From assembly GCF_000013605.1 (NCBI RefSeq), contig NC_007908.1, forward strand, positions 434,001-498,000: a DNA stretch of 64,000 nt, written 5' to 3'. Below the pieces are notes generated by a model that saw only the letters and a list, made by a program, of their open reading frames with translations, had not been told where the DNA came from and did no database searches. Positions within the stretch are counted from its first letter, which is position 1. Every line of letters begins with the position of its first letter. A program made the position numbers and the translations under genes. This DNA comes from Rhodoferax ferrireducens T118. GTDB taxonomy: Bacteria > Pseudomonadota > Gammaproteobacteria > Burkholderiales > Burkholderiaceae_C. Positions 37,491-46,725 of the stretch are shown here, piece after piece.

Positions 37491-38396
37491 ATGCCAGCAC
37501 CCGATCTTTCCAAAGGCGTCGCCTTTGTACGTGGGCAGTACGTCCCCATTGGTGAAGCAAGCATTCCGATAACTGACTGGGGTTTCCTGCGCTCTGACGC
37601 CACCTATGACGTGGTGACGGTGTGGGATGGTTCCTTTTTTCGCCTGGACGCCCATCTGGAGCGCTTCATGCGCAGCTGCCAACGCTGGCGGCTTGACCCG
37701 GGGCTGACGCCCGGGCAAATCACCGGCGTGTTGTCGCAATGCGTGCGCCTGAGCGGGCTTCGCGCCTCTTATGTCGAGATGATCTGCACCCGGGGCCAGC
37801 CGCCTTGGGGATCGCGCGACCCACGCCTGGCCGTCAATCAGTTCTATGCCTTTGCGGTGCCCTATGTCTGGCTTGCCAATGCCCAGCAGCGTGAAGCGGG
37901 ACTGCACCTGATGATCAGCGACGTGCAACGTATTCCTGCGACCTCCGTGGACCCTTCGGCCAAGAACTACCACTGGAACGACTTGACGATGGGACTGCTG
38001 GGGGCGCTGGACGCCGGGGCCGACAGTGTTGTGCTGGTCGACTCAGTCGGGAACGTGGTCGAGGGACCCGGGTTCAACGTGTTTTGTGTCAGCCACGGCG
38101 CGCTTGTGACGCCCAGCGAGGGCATGCTTGAAGGGGTGTCGCGTCGCACCGTCATCGAGATGGCGCGCGCTCTGGGGCTGGAGACACAACTGCGTGCCTT
38201 GCCCGCCGATGAGTTGCGTGGAGCCGAGGAGGTGTTCATCTCCACCTCGGGCGGTGGTGTACTGCCCGTGAGCCGGGTGGACAAACGTCCGGTTGGTGAT
38301 GGCCGTCCGGGGCCGATCACGCAGCGCCTGGTACAGACCTACTGGGCCTGGCATGCCGATCCGGTGTACAGCCAGCCGATAGATTATTCGCTTTGA
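37491..38396 (+). CDS. Class IV aminotransferase, (R)-amine transaminase-like
   Basis: 301 residues of the fold-type IV PLP enzymes. The PLP lysine is in VDPSAKNYHWNDL; the phosphate site is in EGPGFNVF and STSGGGVLPVSRVD. The small domain (RSDATYDVVTVWDGSFFRLDAHLERF), ASYVEMICTRG, and FYAFAVPYVWL resemble, from memory, the (R)-selective amine transaminases of Arthrobacter and Aspergillus more than IlvE or D-amino acid transaminase. It follows metH by 22 bases with AAGGAG and is probably co-transcribed. The natural substrate is unknown. Confidence 0.75.
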   Translation: MPAPDLSKGVAFVRGQYVPIGEASIPITDWGFLRSDATYDVVTVWDGSFFRLDAHLERFMRSCQRWRLDPGLTPGQITGVLSQCVRLSGLRASYVEMICTRGQPPWGSRDPRLAVNQFYAFAVPYVWLANAQQREAGLHLMISDVQRIPATSVDPSAKNYHWNDLTMGLLGALDAGADSVVLVDSVGNVVEGPGFNVFCVSHGALVTPSEGMLEGVSRRTVIEMARALGLETQLRALPADELRGAEEVFISTSGGGVLPVSRVDKRPVGDGRPGPITQRLVQTYWAWHADPVYSQPIDYSL

Positions 38397-38457
38397 TGTA
38401 CTGCCGCAATGGCCCAGCATGGCGGCCTTCGGGTGGGCAACAGAAAATCGCGGGGCC

Positions 38458-38595
38458 TCAACGGAAATAGATCACCGCATAAAGCACGGCCAAAGAAGCG
38501 ATCGCCAAGGCCAACACAACCCACGCGGCCGGATCCGTTTTCTTGATGCTACCGCTGAAATGCTCAAAGCTTTTTGGAAAATGCAGGGTTGACAT
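38458..38595 (-). CDS. 45-residue single-span membrane protein
   Basis: ATG at 38595 with AGGAG five bases upstream, stop TGA at 38458. The product starts MSTLHFPKSFEHFSGSIKK, has a hydrophobic helix WVVLALAIASLAVLYAVIYF and ends in Arg. Basic residues on the N side and a clean ribosome site support translation. Function unknown; size is like small regulatory membrane peptides. The remaining bases up to 38858 contain no further gene. Confidence 0.6.
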   Translation of the reverse strand: MSTLHFPKSFEHFSGSIKKTDPAAWVVLALAIASLAVLYAVIYFR

Positions 38596-38832
38596 AAAGA
38601 CTCCTACTGAAGCGTGGGTAGGCCAACCGGTTCAGGCATTGGCTGTAAGTCAGCACATCCCACACCTCAACCTACGCTTAAAAATGCGCAGTTGCAAGCA
38701 GTTTTTGCTATGGGTGTTGCGAAATATCAAAGGTCTTTGTTGACAGCCGTCCTTCAGTTCGGCGCCGGGCTCCGGCGGGTTGGTACAGGCCCCGGTGCTT
38801 ATAGATGCAAACAGGTCAGCTTATTCTCAATC

Positions 38833-38852
38833 ATTCTCTTAATTGTTAGAAT
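38833..38852. promoter_or_regulatory. Candidate ArsR-type operator
   Basis: ATTCT-N10-AGAAT inverted repeat, with another ATTCT seven bases before it, in an AT-rich stretch that ends 6 bases before the start codon of the ArsR-rhodanese gene. This placement is typical for autoregulation by an ArsR repressor. Confidence 0.5.
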
Positions 38853-38858
38853 GTACGA

Positions 38859-39620
38859 ATGAATCAAAGAACGCTAAAAGACTTGCTCTACGAACAAGTC
38901 GCACGCATCGGCAAGGCGGTTTCCAGCCCGAAACGGCTGGAGTTGCTGGAGTTGCTGGCGCAGGGGGAAAAAACGGTTGACGTCATGGCGACCGAGTTGT
39001 CGGCCGACATCAAGCTCATCAGCGCGCACCTGAAGGCCTTGCGGGATGCTCGCTTGGTCACCTCTCGTCGCGACGGCAAGTATGTGGTCTACCGGCTGAC
39101 GGGTGGTGACGTGGCTGGCTTGCTGGTGACATTGCGGGAGGTCGCCGAGGAGCACTTGCTGGAACTGAGGTTGGCGTTGGATCAGATGGTGGCCGATCCG
39201 GCCAGGCTCGCCTCAGTCGGCCGAGAAGCACTGCTGGAACAGGCCAGGCGGGGCGATGTCGTTGTCATCGACGTTCGGCCGCTAGCCGAGTACGAGGCGG
39301 CGCACCTGCCTTTTGCCCGCTCGATGCCGATGGCCGAGATCGAAAAACGGCTCGCGGAACTGCCCTTCGACAAGGACATCGTGGCCTATTGCCGCGGACC
39401 CTTCTGTTTGCTGTCCGACGAAGCTGTCGTTCTGCTTGCAGCCAAGGGCTATCGGGTACGCAAGATACTTGACGGCGTCAGCGAGTGGCAGGCTGCCGGA
39501 CTCCCGGTCCAGGCCTCTGCAGGGGAGCCAAGCCAGCCAAGAACCGGCATCACCCCTCAGGAGCCGGTCCGCAAAAACTTCAACCCTTTGCAGTCGACCA
39601 TCAAACCAGGAGGCCAATGA
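38859..39620 (+). CDS. ArsR-family regulator fused to a rhodanese domain
   Basis: 253 residues. Residues 8-95 form an ArsR wHTH (SSPKRLELLELLAQGEKTV, LSADIKLISAHLKALRDARLV, RRDGKYVVYRL). No ELCVCDL metal site is present. Residues 125-220 form a rhodanese domain (VVIDVRPLAEYEAAHLPFARSMP) with an active loop YCRGPFC holding two cysteines. A sulfur- or redox-sensing repressor is the natural reading. It is followed by a DsrE-family gene with one base between stop and start, and by a cysteine desulfurase fragment. Confidence 0.9.
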   Translation: MNQRTLKDLLYEQVARIGKAVSSPKRLELLELLAQGEKTVDVMATELSADIKLISAHLKALRDARLVTSRRDGKYVVYRLTGGDVAGLLVTLREVAEEHLLELRLALDQMVADPARLASVGREALLEQARRGDVVVIDVRPLAEYEAAHLPFARSMPMAEIEKRLAELPFDKDIVAYCRGPFCLLSDEAVVLLAAKGYRVRKILDGVSEWQAAGLPVQASAGEPSQPRTGITPQEPVRKNFNPLQSTIKPGGQ

Positions 39621-39621
39621 C

Positions 39622-40159
<538 letters not shown>

Positions 40160-40474
40160 CTGGCGCAGGCTGCAATCCCAAGCCTCACTCCATTGCTGCA
40201 ACAAACTGCCTGTTGCAGCGTCAGATAGCACCACGTTGGCAGGCACGAGGAAGGTCGATCGACTTGCTCCAATGGCCGCTTTCGCTTAGGGTTGTACGAC
40301 GCCCACCCTTTGACGGTGATCGGGTCGCCTATCGCACGCCGCCACGGGCGGGCATCCGACAACCCTTCGTATTTCTGCGCCCCATACGGCTTGCATCCTG
40401 TCGAGAAAATTTACACCCGCTTGTAGACTGACAACAAAACGAGGAAATAAGTAACAAATATCAACAGGTTACGA
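40160..40474. other. Unassigned gap after the desulfurase fragment
   Basis: Both strands have short open frames but none with family features or a convincing ribosome site. The junction at about 40155 is where homology to NifS ends abruptly, so foreign or rearranged DNA begins here. The last 60 bases are AT-rich and may hold a promoter for the PEP-CTERM gene. Confidence 0.3.
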
Positions 40475-40543
40475 ATGATGGCAAGAATTATGCTTGTTGA
40501 TGAAAATGCACCTGCGACACGCGACAGCGGTCTGCATTGCTAA
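40475..40543 (+). pseudogene. Possible N-terminal fragment of a response regulator
   Basis: 22 codons (MMARIMLVDENAPATRDSG...) that look like the first strand and acidic pocket of a receiver domain (xILLVDDN). It ends at TAA and overlaps the frame of the next gene's upstream region. Short, so the match may be chance. Confidence 0.3.
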
Positions 40544-40591
40544 ATGAATAGCAGATGTGCTGTTGTTCTTCATTTTCTCTGGAGAAATATC

Positions 40592-41233
40592 ATGAAGCTG
40601 AATTTCGCAAGGTGCACCTTCGCGCACAGTATGAAGACAATGGGCTGTGTTGCGGCGCTATTCCTGGGCTTGCTGGGTGTCGCCCCTTCAAGTTCGGCCA
40701 CTGTGCTGACGGCGACAGATGCATCTTGGAAAGTCACGGCAGGCGACCTCGGACCAAGCGGCTGGAATGGCAATGCAATCTTCAACGATTCTGGGTGGGC
40801 ATCCGCGACTGAACTTTCCCCTTGGCCAGGTTACGTGGCGAAAGTCATTTGGAGTGGGGGCGGGCAATTTTCCCAGAGCGAGACCCAGATTTGGGCCAGA
40901 GGTATCTTTAATCTCAGCGCCCTTCCTTTGTCTGCAGTCCTCAACAATGGCTTTGACGACGACGGAGATATCTATGTGAACGGCAACCTTGTGGTTAGTG
41001 ATCACAACGGATTTGCCAATAACTCATTTGCTGACATCACCTCGCACCTGGTCATTGGCGACAATCTCATTGCGTTCACCGCCATAGATAACTATCTACA
41101 GTGGGGCTACAACCACGGTGCCGCCGTGCAGGTTGACGCCACATTCGCGCAGGTTCCCGAACCGATGTCACTTGCGCTGCTGGGCCTGGGGCTCGCTGGC
41201 CTGGCTTTTGTACGCCGCCGCGCCAAAATATAA
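40592..41233 (+). CDS. PEP-CTERM sorting-domain exported protein
   Basis: 213 residues from ATG 40592 (GGAG upstream). The signal peptide covers about residues 1-36 (hydrophobic CVAALFLGLLGVAPSSSA). The mature part is rich in Gly, Asn and Asp (WKVTAGDLGPSGWNGNAIF, NNGFDDDGDIYVNGN) and resembles a lectin-like beta sandwich. The C-terminus has VPEPMSLALLGLGLAGLAF and RRRAKI, the PEP-CTERM signal processed by an exosortase. Such proteins are linked to exopolysaccharide and surface structures. No exosortase is visible in the window. Confidence 0.88.
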   Translation: MKLNFARCTFAHSMKTMGCVAALFLGLLGVAPSSSATVLTATDASWKVTAGDLGPSGWNGNAIFNDSGWASATELSPWPGYVAKVIWSGGGQFSQSETQIWARGIFNLSALPLSAVLNNGFDDDGDIYVNGNLVVSDHNGFANNSFADITSHLVIGDNLIAFTAIDNYLQWGYNHGAAVQVDATFAQVPEPMSLALLGLGLAGLAFVRRRAKI

Positions 41234-41244
41234 AACCATGTAGG

Positions 41245-41260
41245 GCGCGTTATGACGCGC
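41245..41260. terminator. Short GC hairpin after the PEP-CTERM gene
   Basis: GCGCGT-TATG-ACGCGC, a perfect 6-base stem with a 4-base loop, 12 bases after the stop. There is no T-run, so termination is only possible. The following bases to 41490 hold no recognised gene; an open minus-strand frame there lacks family features. Confidence 0.35.
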
Positions 41261-41493
41261 AGGCTGGGCTGTCGAAGGATGGCCCGGTCCCGCGCCTCCA
41301 TGCAACGTGGGCGTTTGGCTTCGTGAGCTTGGCCCAAGTACCCAAATCCTGTCATTGGCCGTCAATTTTTCATCAACTCCAATGACTGCTGTGACGGCTT
41401 TCATGAGTCCGTTGACATTGCGCGGGCGGCTGAGCAGCGTGACGACAAACCCCTGCTGCAATATCCGGACTGCTTAGCCCTTAAAATTCATTT

Positions 41494-41560
41494 CTTCCAA
41501 GGAGCGTTGCAGTCGGCCACATGGCCGGTCAGGCTTGGATGACCCCAACGACGCTCACCT
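41494..41560 (+). promoter_or_regulatory. SAH riboswitch upstream of the second metH gene
   Basis: All parts of the S-adenosylhomocysteine riboswitch are seen. TCCAAG (41496-41501) pairs with CTTGGA (41534-41539) as P1. A hairpin CGGCC-ACAT-GGCCG lies at 41514-41527. The conserved GGAGCGTTGC (41501-41510) and CAGGCTTGG are present, and GAGCGT (41502-41507) pairs with ACGCTC (41551-41556) as the pseudoknot. The start codon follows at 41587. SAH binding is expected to raise expression, which fits a gene that recycles homocysteine. Confidence 0.9.
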
Positions 41561-41586
41561 GATCCATTTAGCTACAGGTGAGTTGC

Positions 41587-44484
41587 ATGTCCGAAATTAT
41601 TGCCCCCTCCATGAAGTTGTCCGGCCTGGAGCCGTTGACGATTGGCCTTGCGCTGTCAGCCGATGCACCCTCCCCATCAGCCGGGGACAGAGCAGAAGAT
41701 CTGTCCCCCATCGCTTCGTTTGTCAACATCGGCGAGCGCACCAATGTGACTGGCTCCAAGGCCTTTGCCCGCATGATTTTGAACGGCGAGTTTGACCAGG
41801 CCCTGAGCGTGGCGCGCCAGCAGGTCGAGAACGGCGCCCAGATCATCGACATCAACATGGACGAGGCCATGCTCGACAGCCAGGCGGCCATGGTGAAATT
41901 CTTGAATTTGATAGCGTCAGAGCCCGATATTTCAAGGGTTCCGGTCATGATTGACTCCAGCAAATGGAGTGTCATCGAGGCCGGCCTGCGCTGCGTGCAG
42001 GGCAAACCGGTGGTCAACTCCATCAGCATGAAAGAAGGCGTGGACGCTTTCAAACATCAGGCCAAGCTGCTGCGCCGCTACGGAGCCGCTGCCGTGGTGA
42101 TGGCGTTTGACGAGCAGGGCCAAGCCGACACTTACGAGCGCAAGATCGGCATTTGCGAGCGCGCCTACCGCATCCTGGTCGATGAGGTGGGTTTTCCGCC
42201 GGAAGACATCATCTTCGATCCCAACATCTTCGCCATCGCCACCGGCATTGAAGAGCACAACAACTACGCGGTCGATTTCATCAACGCCACGCGCTGGATC
42301 AAGCAGCATCTGCCCGGTGCCAAGGTGTCTGGCGGTGTCAGCAACGTGTCTTTCAGCTTCCGGGGCAACGACCCGGTGCGCGAAGCGATTCACACCGTGT
42401 TTCTGTACCACGCCATCAAGGCCGGCATGGACATGGGCATCGTCAACGCCGGCATGGTCGGCGTCTACGATGACCTGGAGCCGGAGCTGCGCGAGCGCGT
42501 GGAAGACGTGGTGCTGAACCGCAGGCCAGATGCGGGTGAGCGCCTGGTCGAGATTGCCGAAACGGCCAAGAGCGGGGCCAAGGACGAGAGCAAAAAGCTC
42601 GAATGGCGCGGCACGCCGGAGCACCCGGTGAGCGTGGAGCAGCGCCTCTCCCACGCGATGGTGCACGGCATCACCGATTTCATCGTCCCTGACACCGAAG
42701 AAGCCTACCAAGCCATCCTCGCCAAGGGCGGGCGGCCGCTGCATGTGATTGAAGGCCCGCTGATGGCGGGCATGAGCATCGTCGGCGACCTGTTTGGCCA
42801 GGGCAAGATGTTCTTGCCGCAGGTGGTGAAAAGCGCACGCGTGATGAAGCAAGCCGTGGCGCATTTGATTCCCTACATTGAAGAAGAAAAGCGGCTCGAT
42901 GAAGCGGCCGGTCGCGACGTCGCGACCAAAGGCAAGATCATCATCGCCACCGTCAAGGGCGACGTGCATGACATTGGGAAAAACATCGTCACCGTGGTCT
43001 TGCAGTGCAACAACTTTGACGTGGTCAACATGGGTGTGATGGTGCCCTGTCACGAGATTCTGGCGCGCGCCAAGGTAGAGGGCGCGGACATCATTGGCCT
43101 GTCGGGACTGATCACGCCCAGCCTGGAAGAGATGGCCTATGTGGCCGGCGAGATGCAGAAGGACGACTACTTTCGCATCAAAAAAATCCCGCTGCTGATT
43201 GGTGGTGCCACCACCAGCCGGGTCCACACTGCCGTCAAGGTGGCGCCCCACTACGCGGGCCCCGTGGTCTATGTGCCCGATGCCTCGCGCAGCGTGGGCG
43301 TGGTGCAAAACCTGTTGGGCGATGCCGCCAGCGGCTTTGTGGCCGAGCTCAACACCGATTACGAGCGCGTGCGCCAGCAGCACGCCAACAAGAAGCAAAT
43401 CCCGCTGTGGCCGCTGGCCAAGGCGCGCGCCAACAAGACGCCAGTGGACTGGTCCGCTTACCAGCCAACCACGCCGAAGTTCATTGGCCGACGTGTCTTC
43501 AAGAACTTTGACCTGGGCGAGTTGGCGGGCTTTATCGACTGGGGCCCGTTCTTCCAGACCTGGGACCTGGCCGGACCATTCCCGGCGATTCTGGACGATG
43601 AGGTCGTGGGCGTTGAGGCCAAAAAAATCTATGCCGATGGCCAGGCGATGCTGAAAAAAATCATCGAAGGCCGCTGGCTCACCGCCAACGGCGTGCTGGG
43701 CCTGTACCCCGCCAACACCGTCAACGACGACGACATCGAGCTCTACACGGATGAGACCCGCAGCACCGTGGCCATGACCTGGTACGGCCTGCGCCAGCAG
43801 GCGGCCAAGGAAGAAATTGACGGTGTGATGCGCCCGAGCCGCTGCCTGGCTGATTTTGTGGCACCCAAAATTGCTACTGAAAATATAGCTTCTGATGCAA
43901 TGAAGACGGGGGCTACAGGCCAAAAAGGCTTAAATAAGCCAGGGAATGCCGAGACCGTGATTCCCGCGCAGGCGAGCATCCGGGACTACATCGGCGTCTT
44001 CGCTGTGACCGCGGGTATCGGCATCGAGAAGAAAGAAGCGCAGTTTCTGGCCGCGCACGACGACTACAGCGCCATCCTGCTCAAGTCCCTGGCCGACCGG
44101 CTGGCCGAAGCCTTTGCCGAGTGTCTGCACAAAAAAGTGCGCACCGACCTGTGGGGTTATGCGCCTGATGAAGCCCTGCCTGCCAAAGATTTGATCGCGG
44201 AAAAGTACCAAGGCATCCGCCCGGCGCCGGGCTACCCGGCCTGTCCGGACCACAGCGTGAAGAAAGACATGTTCGAGCTGCTGCAGTGCGGCGACATTGG
44301 CATGGGTGTGACCGAGAGTTTGGCCATGACGCCAGCCGCCAGCGTCAGTGGCTTCTACATCGGCCACCCGGACAGCACCTATTTCAGCGTCGGCAAGATT
44401 GGCGACGACCAGCTCAAAGACTTGGCGATGCGCCGTGGCATGGATGAAAAAGCGCTGCAGCGGCTGCTGGCGCCCAATCTGTGA
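41587..44484 (+). CDS. metH: Methionine synthase, folate/cobalamin/activation half (split MetH)
   Basis: 965 residues from ATG 41587. The pterin-binding barrel starts at [31 protein letters not shown] follows. The cap and B12 domains begin near residue 370, with [10 protein letters not shown] (the His that ligates cobalt), [12 protein letters not shown] and [13 protein letters not shown]. The activation domain is at about 650-965 ([13 protein letters not shown]). It uses methyltetrahydrofolate and cobalamin and needs the Hcy domain encoded at 36422-37468. About 38 extra residues, made of repeat DNA, lie between FVAPK and [11 protein letters not shown]. Confidence 0.95.
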   Translation: MSEIIAPSMKLSGLEPLTIGLALSADAPSPSAGDRAEDLSPIASFVNIGERTNVTGSKAFARMILNGEFDQALSVARQQVENGAQIIDINMDEAMLDSQAAMVKFLNLIASEPDISRVPVMIDSSKWSVIEAGLRCVQGKPVVNSISMKEGVDAFKHQAKLLRRYGAAAVVMAFDEQGQADTYERKIGICERAYRILVDEVGFPPEDIIFDPNIFAIATGIEEHNNYAVDFINATRWIKQHLPGAKVSGGVSNVSFSFRGNDPVREAIHTVFLYHAIKAGMDMGIVNAGMVGVYDDLEPELRERVEDVVLNRRPDAGERLVEIAETAKSGAKDESKKLEWRGTPEHPVSVEQRLSHAMVHGITDFIVPDTEEAYQAILAKGGRPLHVIEGPLMAGMSIVGDLFGQGKMFLPQVVKSARVMKQAVAHLIPYIEEEKRLDEAAGRDVATKGKIIIATVKGDVHDIGKNIVTVVLQCNNFDVVNMGVMVPCHEILARAKVEGADIIGLSGLITPSLEEMAYVAGEMQKDDYFRIKKIPLLIGGATTSRVHTAVKVAPHYAGPVVYVPDASRSVGVVQNLLGDAASGFVAELNTDYERVRQQHANKKQIPLWPLAKARANKTPVDWSAYQPTTPKFIGRRVFKNFDLGELAGFIDWGPFFQTWDLAGPFPAILDDEVVGVEAKKIYADGQAMLKKIIEGRWLTANGVLGLYPANTVNDDDIELYTDETRSTVAMTWYGLRQQAAKEEIDGVMRPSRCLADFVAPKIATENIASDAMKTGATGQKGLNKPGNAETVIPAQASIRDYIGVFAVTAGIGIEKKEAQFLAAHDDYSAILLKSLADRLAEAFAECLHKKVRTDLWGYAPDEALPAKDLIAEKYQGIRPAPGYPACPDHSVKKDMFELLQCGDIGMGVTESLAMTPAASVSGFYIGHPDSTYFSVGKIGDDQLKDLAMRRGMDEKALQRLLAPNL
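43870..43985 (+). repeat. Composite repeat insertion inside metH
   Basis: The left part (43870-43930) is the dispersed repeat: TTGCTACTGAAAATATAGCT and GGGGGCTACAGGCC. The right part (43955-43985) contains ATTCCCGCGCAGGCGAGCAT, which resembles the common ATTCCCGCGNNNGCGGGAAT palindromic element with two changed bases. The whole keeps the reading frame. Confidence 0.65.
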
Positions 44485-44487
44485 TTC

Positions 44488-45699
44488 TTAGCGCGAGCGC
44501 AGCGCCAACTGCTGCGCCAGCATCAAGGCGCCCACCCCCAGCACGCTGAGCGCGAGCAACAACCACAGGCCGTGGGTGTAGCCCGCCTGCGCCGTCCACA
44601 ACAAACCCAGCAGCAAAGGCGCTGCCGCGCGCGCCAGCGCCAGCGGCAGGCCCAGCGCGCCATTGAGCGTGGCCACATGGTCACGGTTCACGTACTGCGC
44701 GATGGCCGTCCCTTTCACAATCGTGAGCATGCCGTTGCCCAGACCGTAGAGCAGCACAAACAGCAGCACGGCCCCCACTTGCCCGTCAGCGGACAGGGGC
44801 GCCGCCAGCAAGGCCAGCAGCCCGAGCGGAATCAGGCACGGAATCAGCCGGTTCGCCAGATGCGGGTCGACGTGGTGCTCAAAAAAGTAGAGCAGCAGCC
44901 GGCCCAGGACCTGAATGACACCGATGCCGGCCGGAATGGCGATGACCCAGACCTCGCGCAAGCCGTTCTCGCGCAGCAGACTCACCATGTGCGCAGGCAG
45001 CGCCACCGTCACCGCCATCAGCAGCACGACAAACACCCCAATCAGCAAAAACGGGGCACTGAAAATGAAATCGGTCACGCCTTTGACCGTCTGCGGGTCA
45101 GCGGCGGCCACGCGGGGGCTCGGACGCGGCGCCCCGCGCAGCGCCAGCGCGTGCAGCGGCGCACACACCAGCAGATGCAACGCCGCCAGGGCGATGAACG
45201 CGTGGCGCCAGCCCCACAGGGCCATCAGCCAGGCGGTGAGCGGGATGAACACGGTGCTGGCCAGGCCACCCAAAAAAGTCATGAGGATGATGGCGCGGCG
45301 AAAATCAAGGGGGAAGCGGCGCGTCACCACGGCAAAGGCGGGCGCATACAAAACGGCTGCCATCGCCGCACCCAGCCCGGCCCAGACCGCATAAAACCCG
45401 ACCATGCCGGTGACGCTGCCCTGCAGCAGCAGGCAAACACCGGCCAGCACCGAGCCACCCGTCATGACGATGCGCTCATGGCCGCGGTCAATCCAGCGGC
45501 CCACCGGGTACGCCAGCAGGCCCTCGACCAGCAAGGCCAGGCTGAACGCCAGCGACGACTCGGCCCGGCTCAGACCCAGGTCACGCTCCACCGGCGCCAT
45601 GACCAGTGCGAAGGTGTAGAAGATGCTGCCCCAGCTGATCAACTGCGCCAGCGACAGCCAGCCGACCAGGCGCAGGTTAATGGGGGGCGGCGCTTGCAT
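44488..45699 (-). CDS. MFS transporter
   Basis: 403 residues from ATG 45699 (MQAPPPINLRLVG); a longer frame runs through a repeat and the ParA gene and is not credible. Twelve hydrophobic segments with the A-type loop VGRWIDRGHERIVM after TM2 and a central charged loop (ALRGAPRPSPRVAAADPQ). Patterns such as SWGSIFYTFALVMAPVERDLGLSRAESS match the oxalate/formate-antiporter-like and related MFS groups found widely in Burkholderiales. Substrate unknown. It converges with metH (3 bases). Confidence 0.8.
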   Translation of the reverse strand: MQAPPPINLRLVGWLSLAQLISWGSIFYTFALVMAPVERDLGLSRAESSLAFSLALLVEGLLAYPVGRWIDRGHERIVMTGGSVLAGVCLLLQGSVTGMVGFYAVWAGLGAAMAAVLYAPAFAVVTRRFPLDFRRAIILMTFLGGLASTVFIPLTAWLMALWGWRHAFIALAALHLLVCAPLHALALRGAPRPSPRVAAADPQTVKGVTDFIFSAPFLLIGVFVVLLMAVTVALPAHMVSLLRENGLREVWVIAIPAGIGVIQVLGRLLLYFFEHHVDPHLANRLIPCLIPLGLLALLAAPLSADGQVGAVLLFVLLYGLGNGMLTIVKGTAIAQYVNRDHVATLNGALGLPLALARAAAPLLLGLLWTAQAGYTHGLWLLLALSVLGVGALMLAQQLALRSR

Positions 45700-45710
45700 G
45701 GGTTGATCAG

Positions 45711-45770
45711 ATATATATGCCAAATTCGGCTCTAGCCAGCATCGAATAAGCCTATGCAGCAATGAATTCA
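45711..45770 (-). repeat. Dispersed repeat copy upstream of the MFS gene
   Basis: Read on the minus strand: ATTGCTGCATAGGCTTATTCG, then GGCTAGAGCCGAATTTGGCAT and ATATATAT. It fills most of the gap between the ParA stop and the MFS start, in the same relation to the MFS start as the 36264 copy has to recQ. Confidence 0.6.
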
Positions 45771-45814
45771 GGACTTGCCAATGGATGGGGTGAGTTGTGG
45801 CGGCCAGGTGCGAG

Positions 45815-46579
45815 TTAGAGCAGGGCGTCGTGCAAGGCCACAAATTCCAGCGTGAGCTTGTGGTTGGGCTCCAGAAAGATCATCGGTGAAGACTGCTCGT
45901 GCGACTCCCGAATCTTGACCGACGAGCTCAGGTAGGGCTGCAACACCGGCAGGCCTTCGTCGATCAACTCCTGCACCAGGCGCTGCGGCAAGTTGGCGCG
46001 TGGCTGAAACTGGTTCACGATGATGCCCTCGACCTGCAGGTCGGCATTGTGGTCGGCCTTGATCTCGGCCACGTTTTCCAGCAGCGTGTAAAGCGCCCGG
46101 CGCGAGAAATCATCGCAATCAAACGGAATCAGGCAACCCTGCGCCGCCATCAGGGCCGAGCGGGTGTAGAAGTTCAGCGCCGGTGGCGTGTCGATGTAGA
46201 TCTGGTCGTAATCGTCGGCCAACTGCAGCAGCGCATCGCGCAGCTTGTAAATCTTGTGGCGTGATTCCAGCTTGCCATGTAATTCATCGAGCAGCGGGTT
46301 GGATGCCATCAGGTCCAGCCCCTCCCAGGGGCTATTGACGATGAAATCGCCCGGCGGCTTGTCGCGAATAGTGAACTTCAAACTCTGATCAAAGAACTCC
46401 GCCACATTGGGCAGCTCGTCTGGCGCGTCGGCGCCCAGCAGGTAGCGGGTGGAGTTGCCCTGCGCGTCCAGGTCGATCACCAGGGTGCGCAAGCCCTGCC
46501 AGGCACTGATGGCGGCCAGATTGCAGGTGATGGTGGACTTGCCCACGCCACCTTTTTGGTTGAACACGACATGCTGCAT
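45815..46579 (-). CDS. ParA/Soj-family ATPase
   Basis: 254 residues from ATG 46579; the open frame upstream has no ribosome site. The deviant Walker A is FNQKGGVGKST (residues 6-16), with LVIDLDAQGNSTRYLL (Walker A') and YIDTPPALNFYTRSAL (Walker B). Such ATPases place plasmids, chromosome regions or protein clusters. No parB or parS is adjacent, so it is an orphan; the nearest neighbours are a GGDEF/EAL protein and a CheW-domain protein, and a role in placing a signalling cluster is possible but unproven. Confidence 0.85.
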   Translation of the reverse strand: MQHVVFNQKGGVGKSTITCNLAAISAWQGLRTLVIDLDAQGNSTRYLLGADAPDELPNVAEFFDQSLKFTIRDKPPGDFIVNSPWEGLDLMASNPLLDELHGKLESRHKIYKLRDALLQLADDYDQIYIDTPPALNFYTRSALMAAQGCLIPFDCDDFSRRALYTLLENVAEIKADHNADLQVEGIIVNQFQPRANLPQRLVQELIDEGLPVLQPYLSSSVKIRESHEQSSPMIFLEPNHKLTLEFVALHDALL

Positions 46580-46725
46580 GAGGGACCACCATTTTTGAAT
46601 TGGGATGGCATGGAGTTTAAGGCGCCAACCGGGGCCACCGGCCTGCCGCAGTTCATTGAAGGCAGAGTGGACCGGGCATAAGAATTGCATGAGGCACTTG
46701 TCCCGACTCAAGAATAGCTAAAACC

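Noticed and set aside
41168..41461. Minus-strand ORF downstream of the PEP-CTERM gene
   Set aside because: It overlaps the PEP-CTERM coding end and shows no domain; part of it might be a gene relic but nothing supports a call.
41901..41945. A further dispersed-repeat copy in metH (TTGATAGCGTCAGAGCCC)
   Set aside because: The residues [21 protein letters not shown] are normal for MetH, so the likeness is chance.
41932..43923. A 663-codon open frame antisense to metH
   Set aside because: It mirrors a highly conserved enzyme gene in high-GC DNA; the translation is His/Gly/Arg-rich without family motifs.
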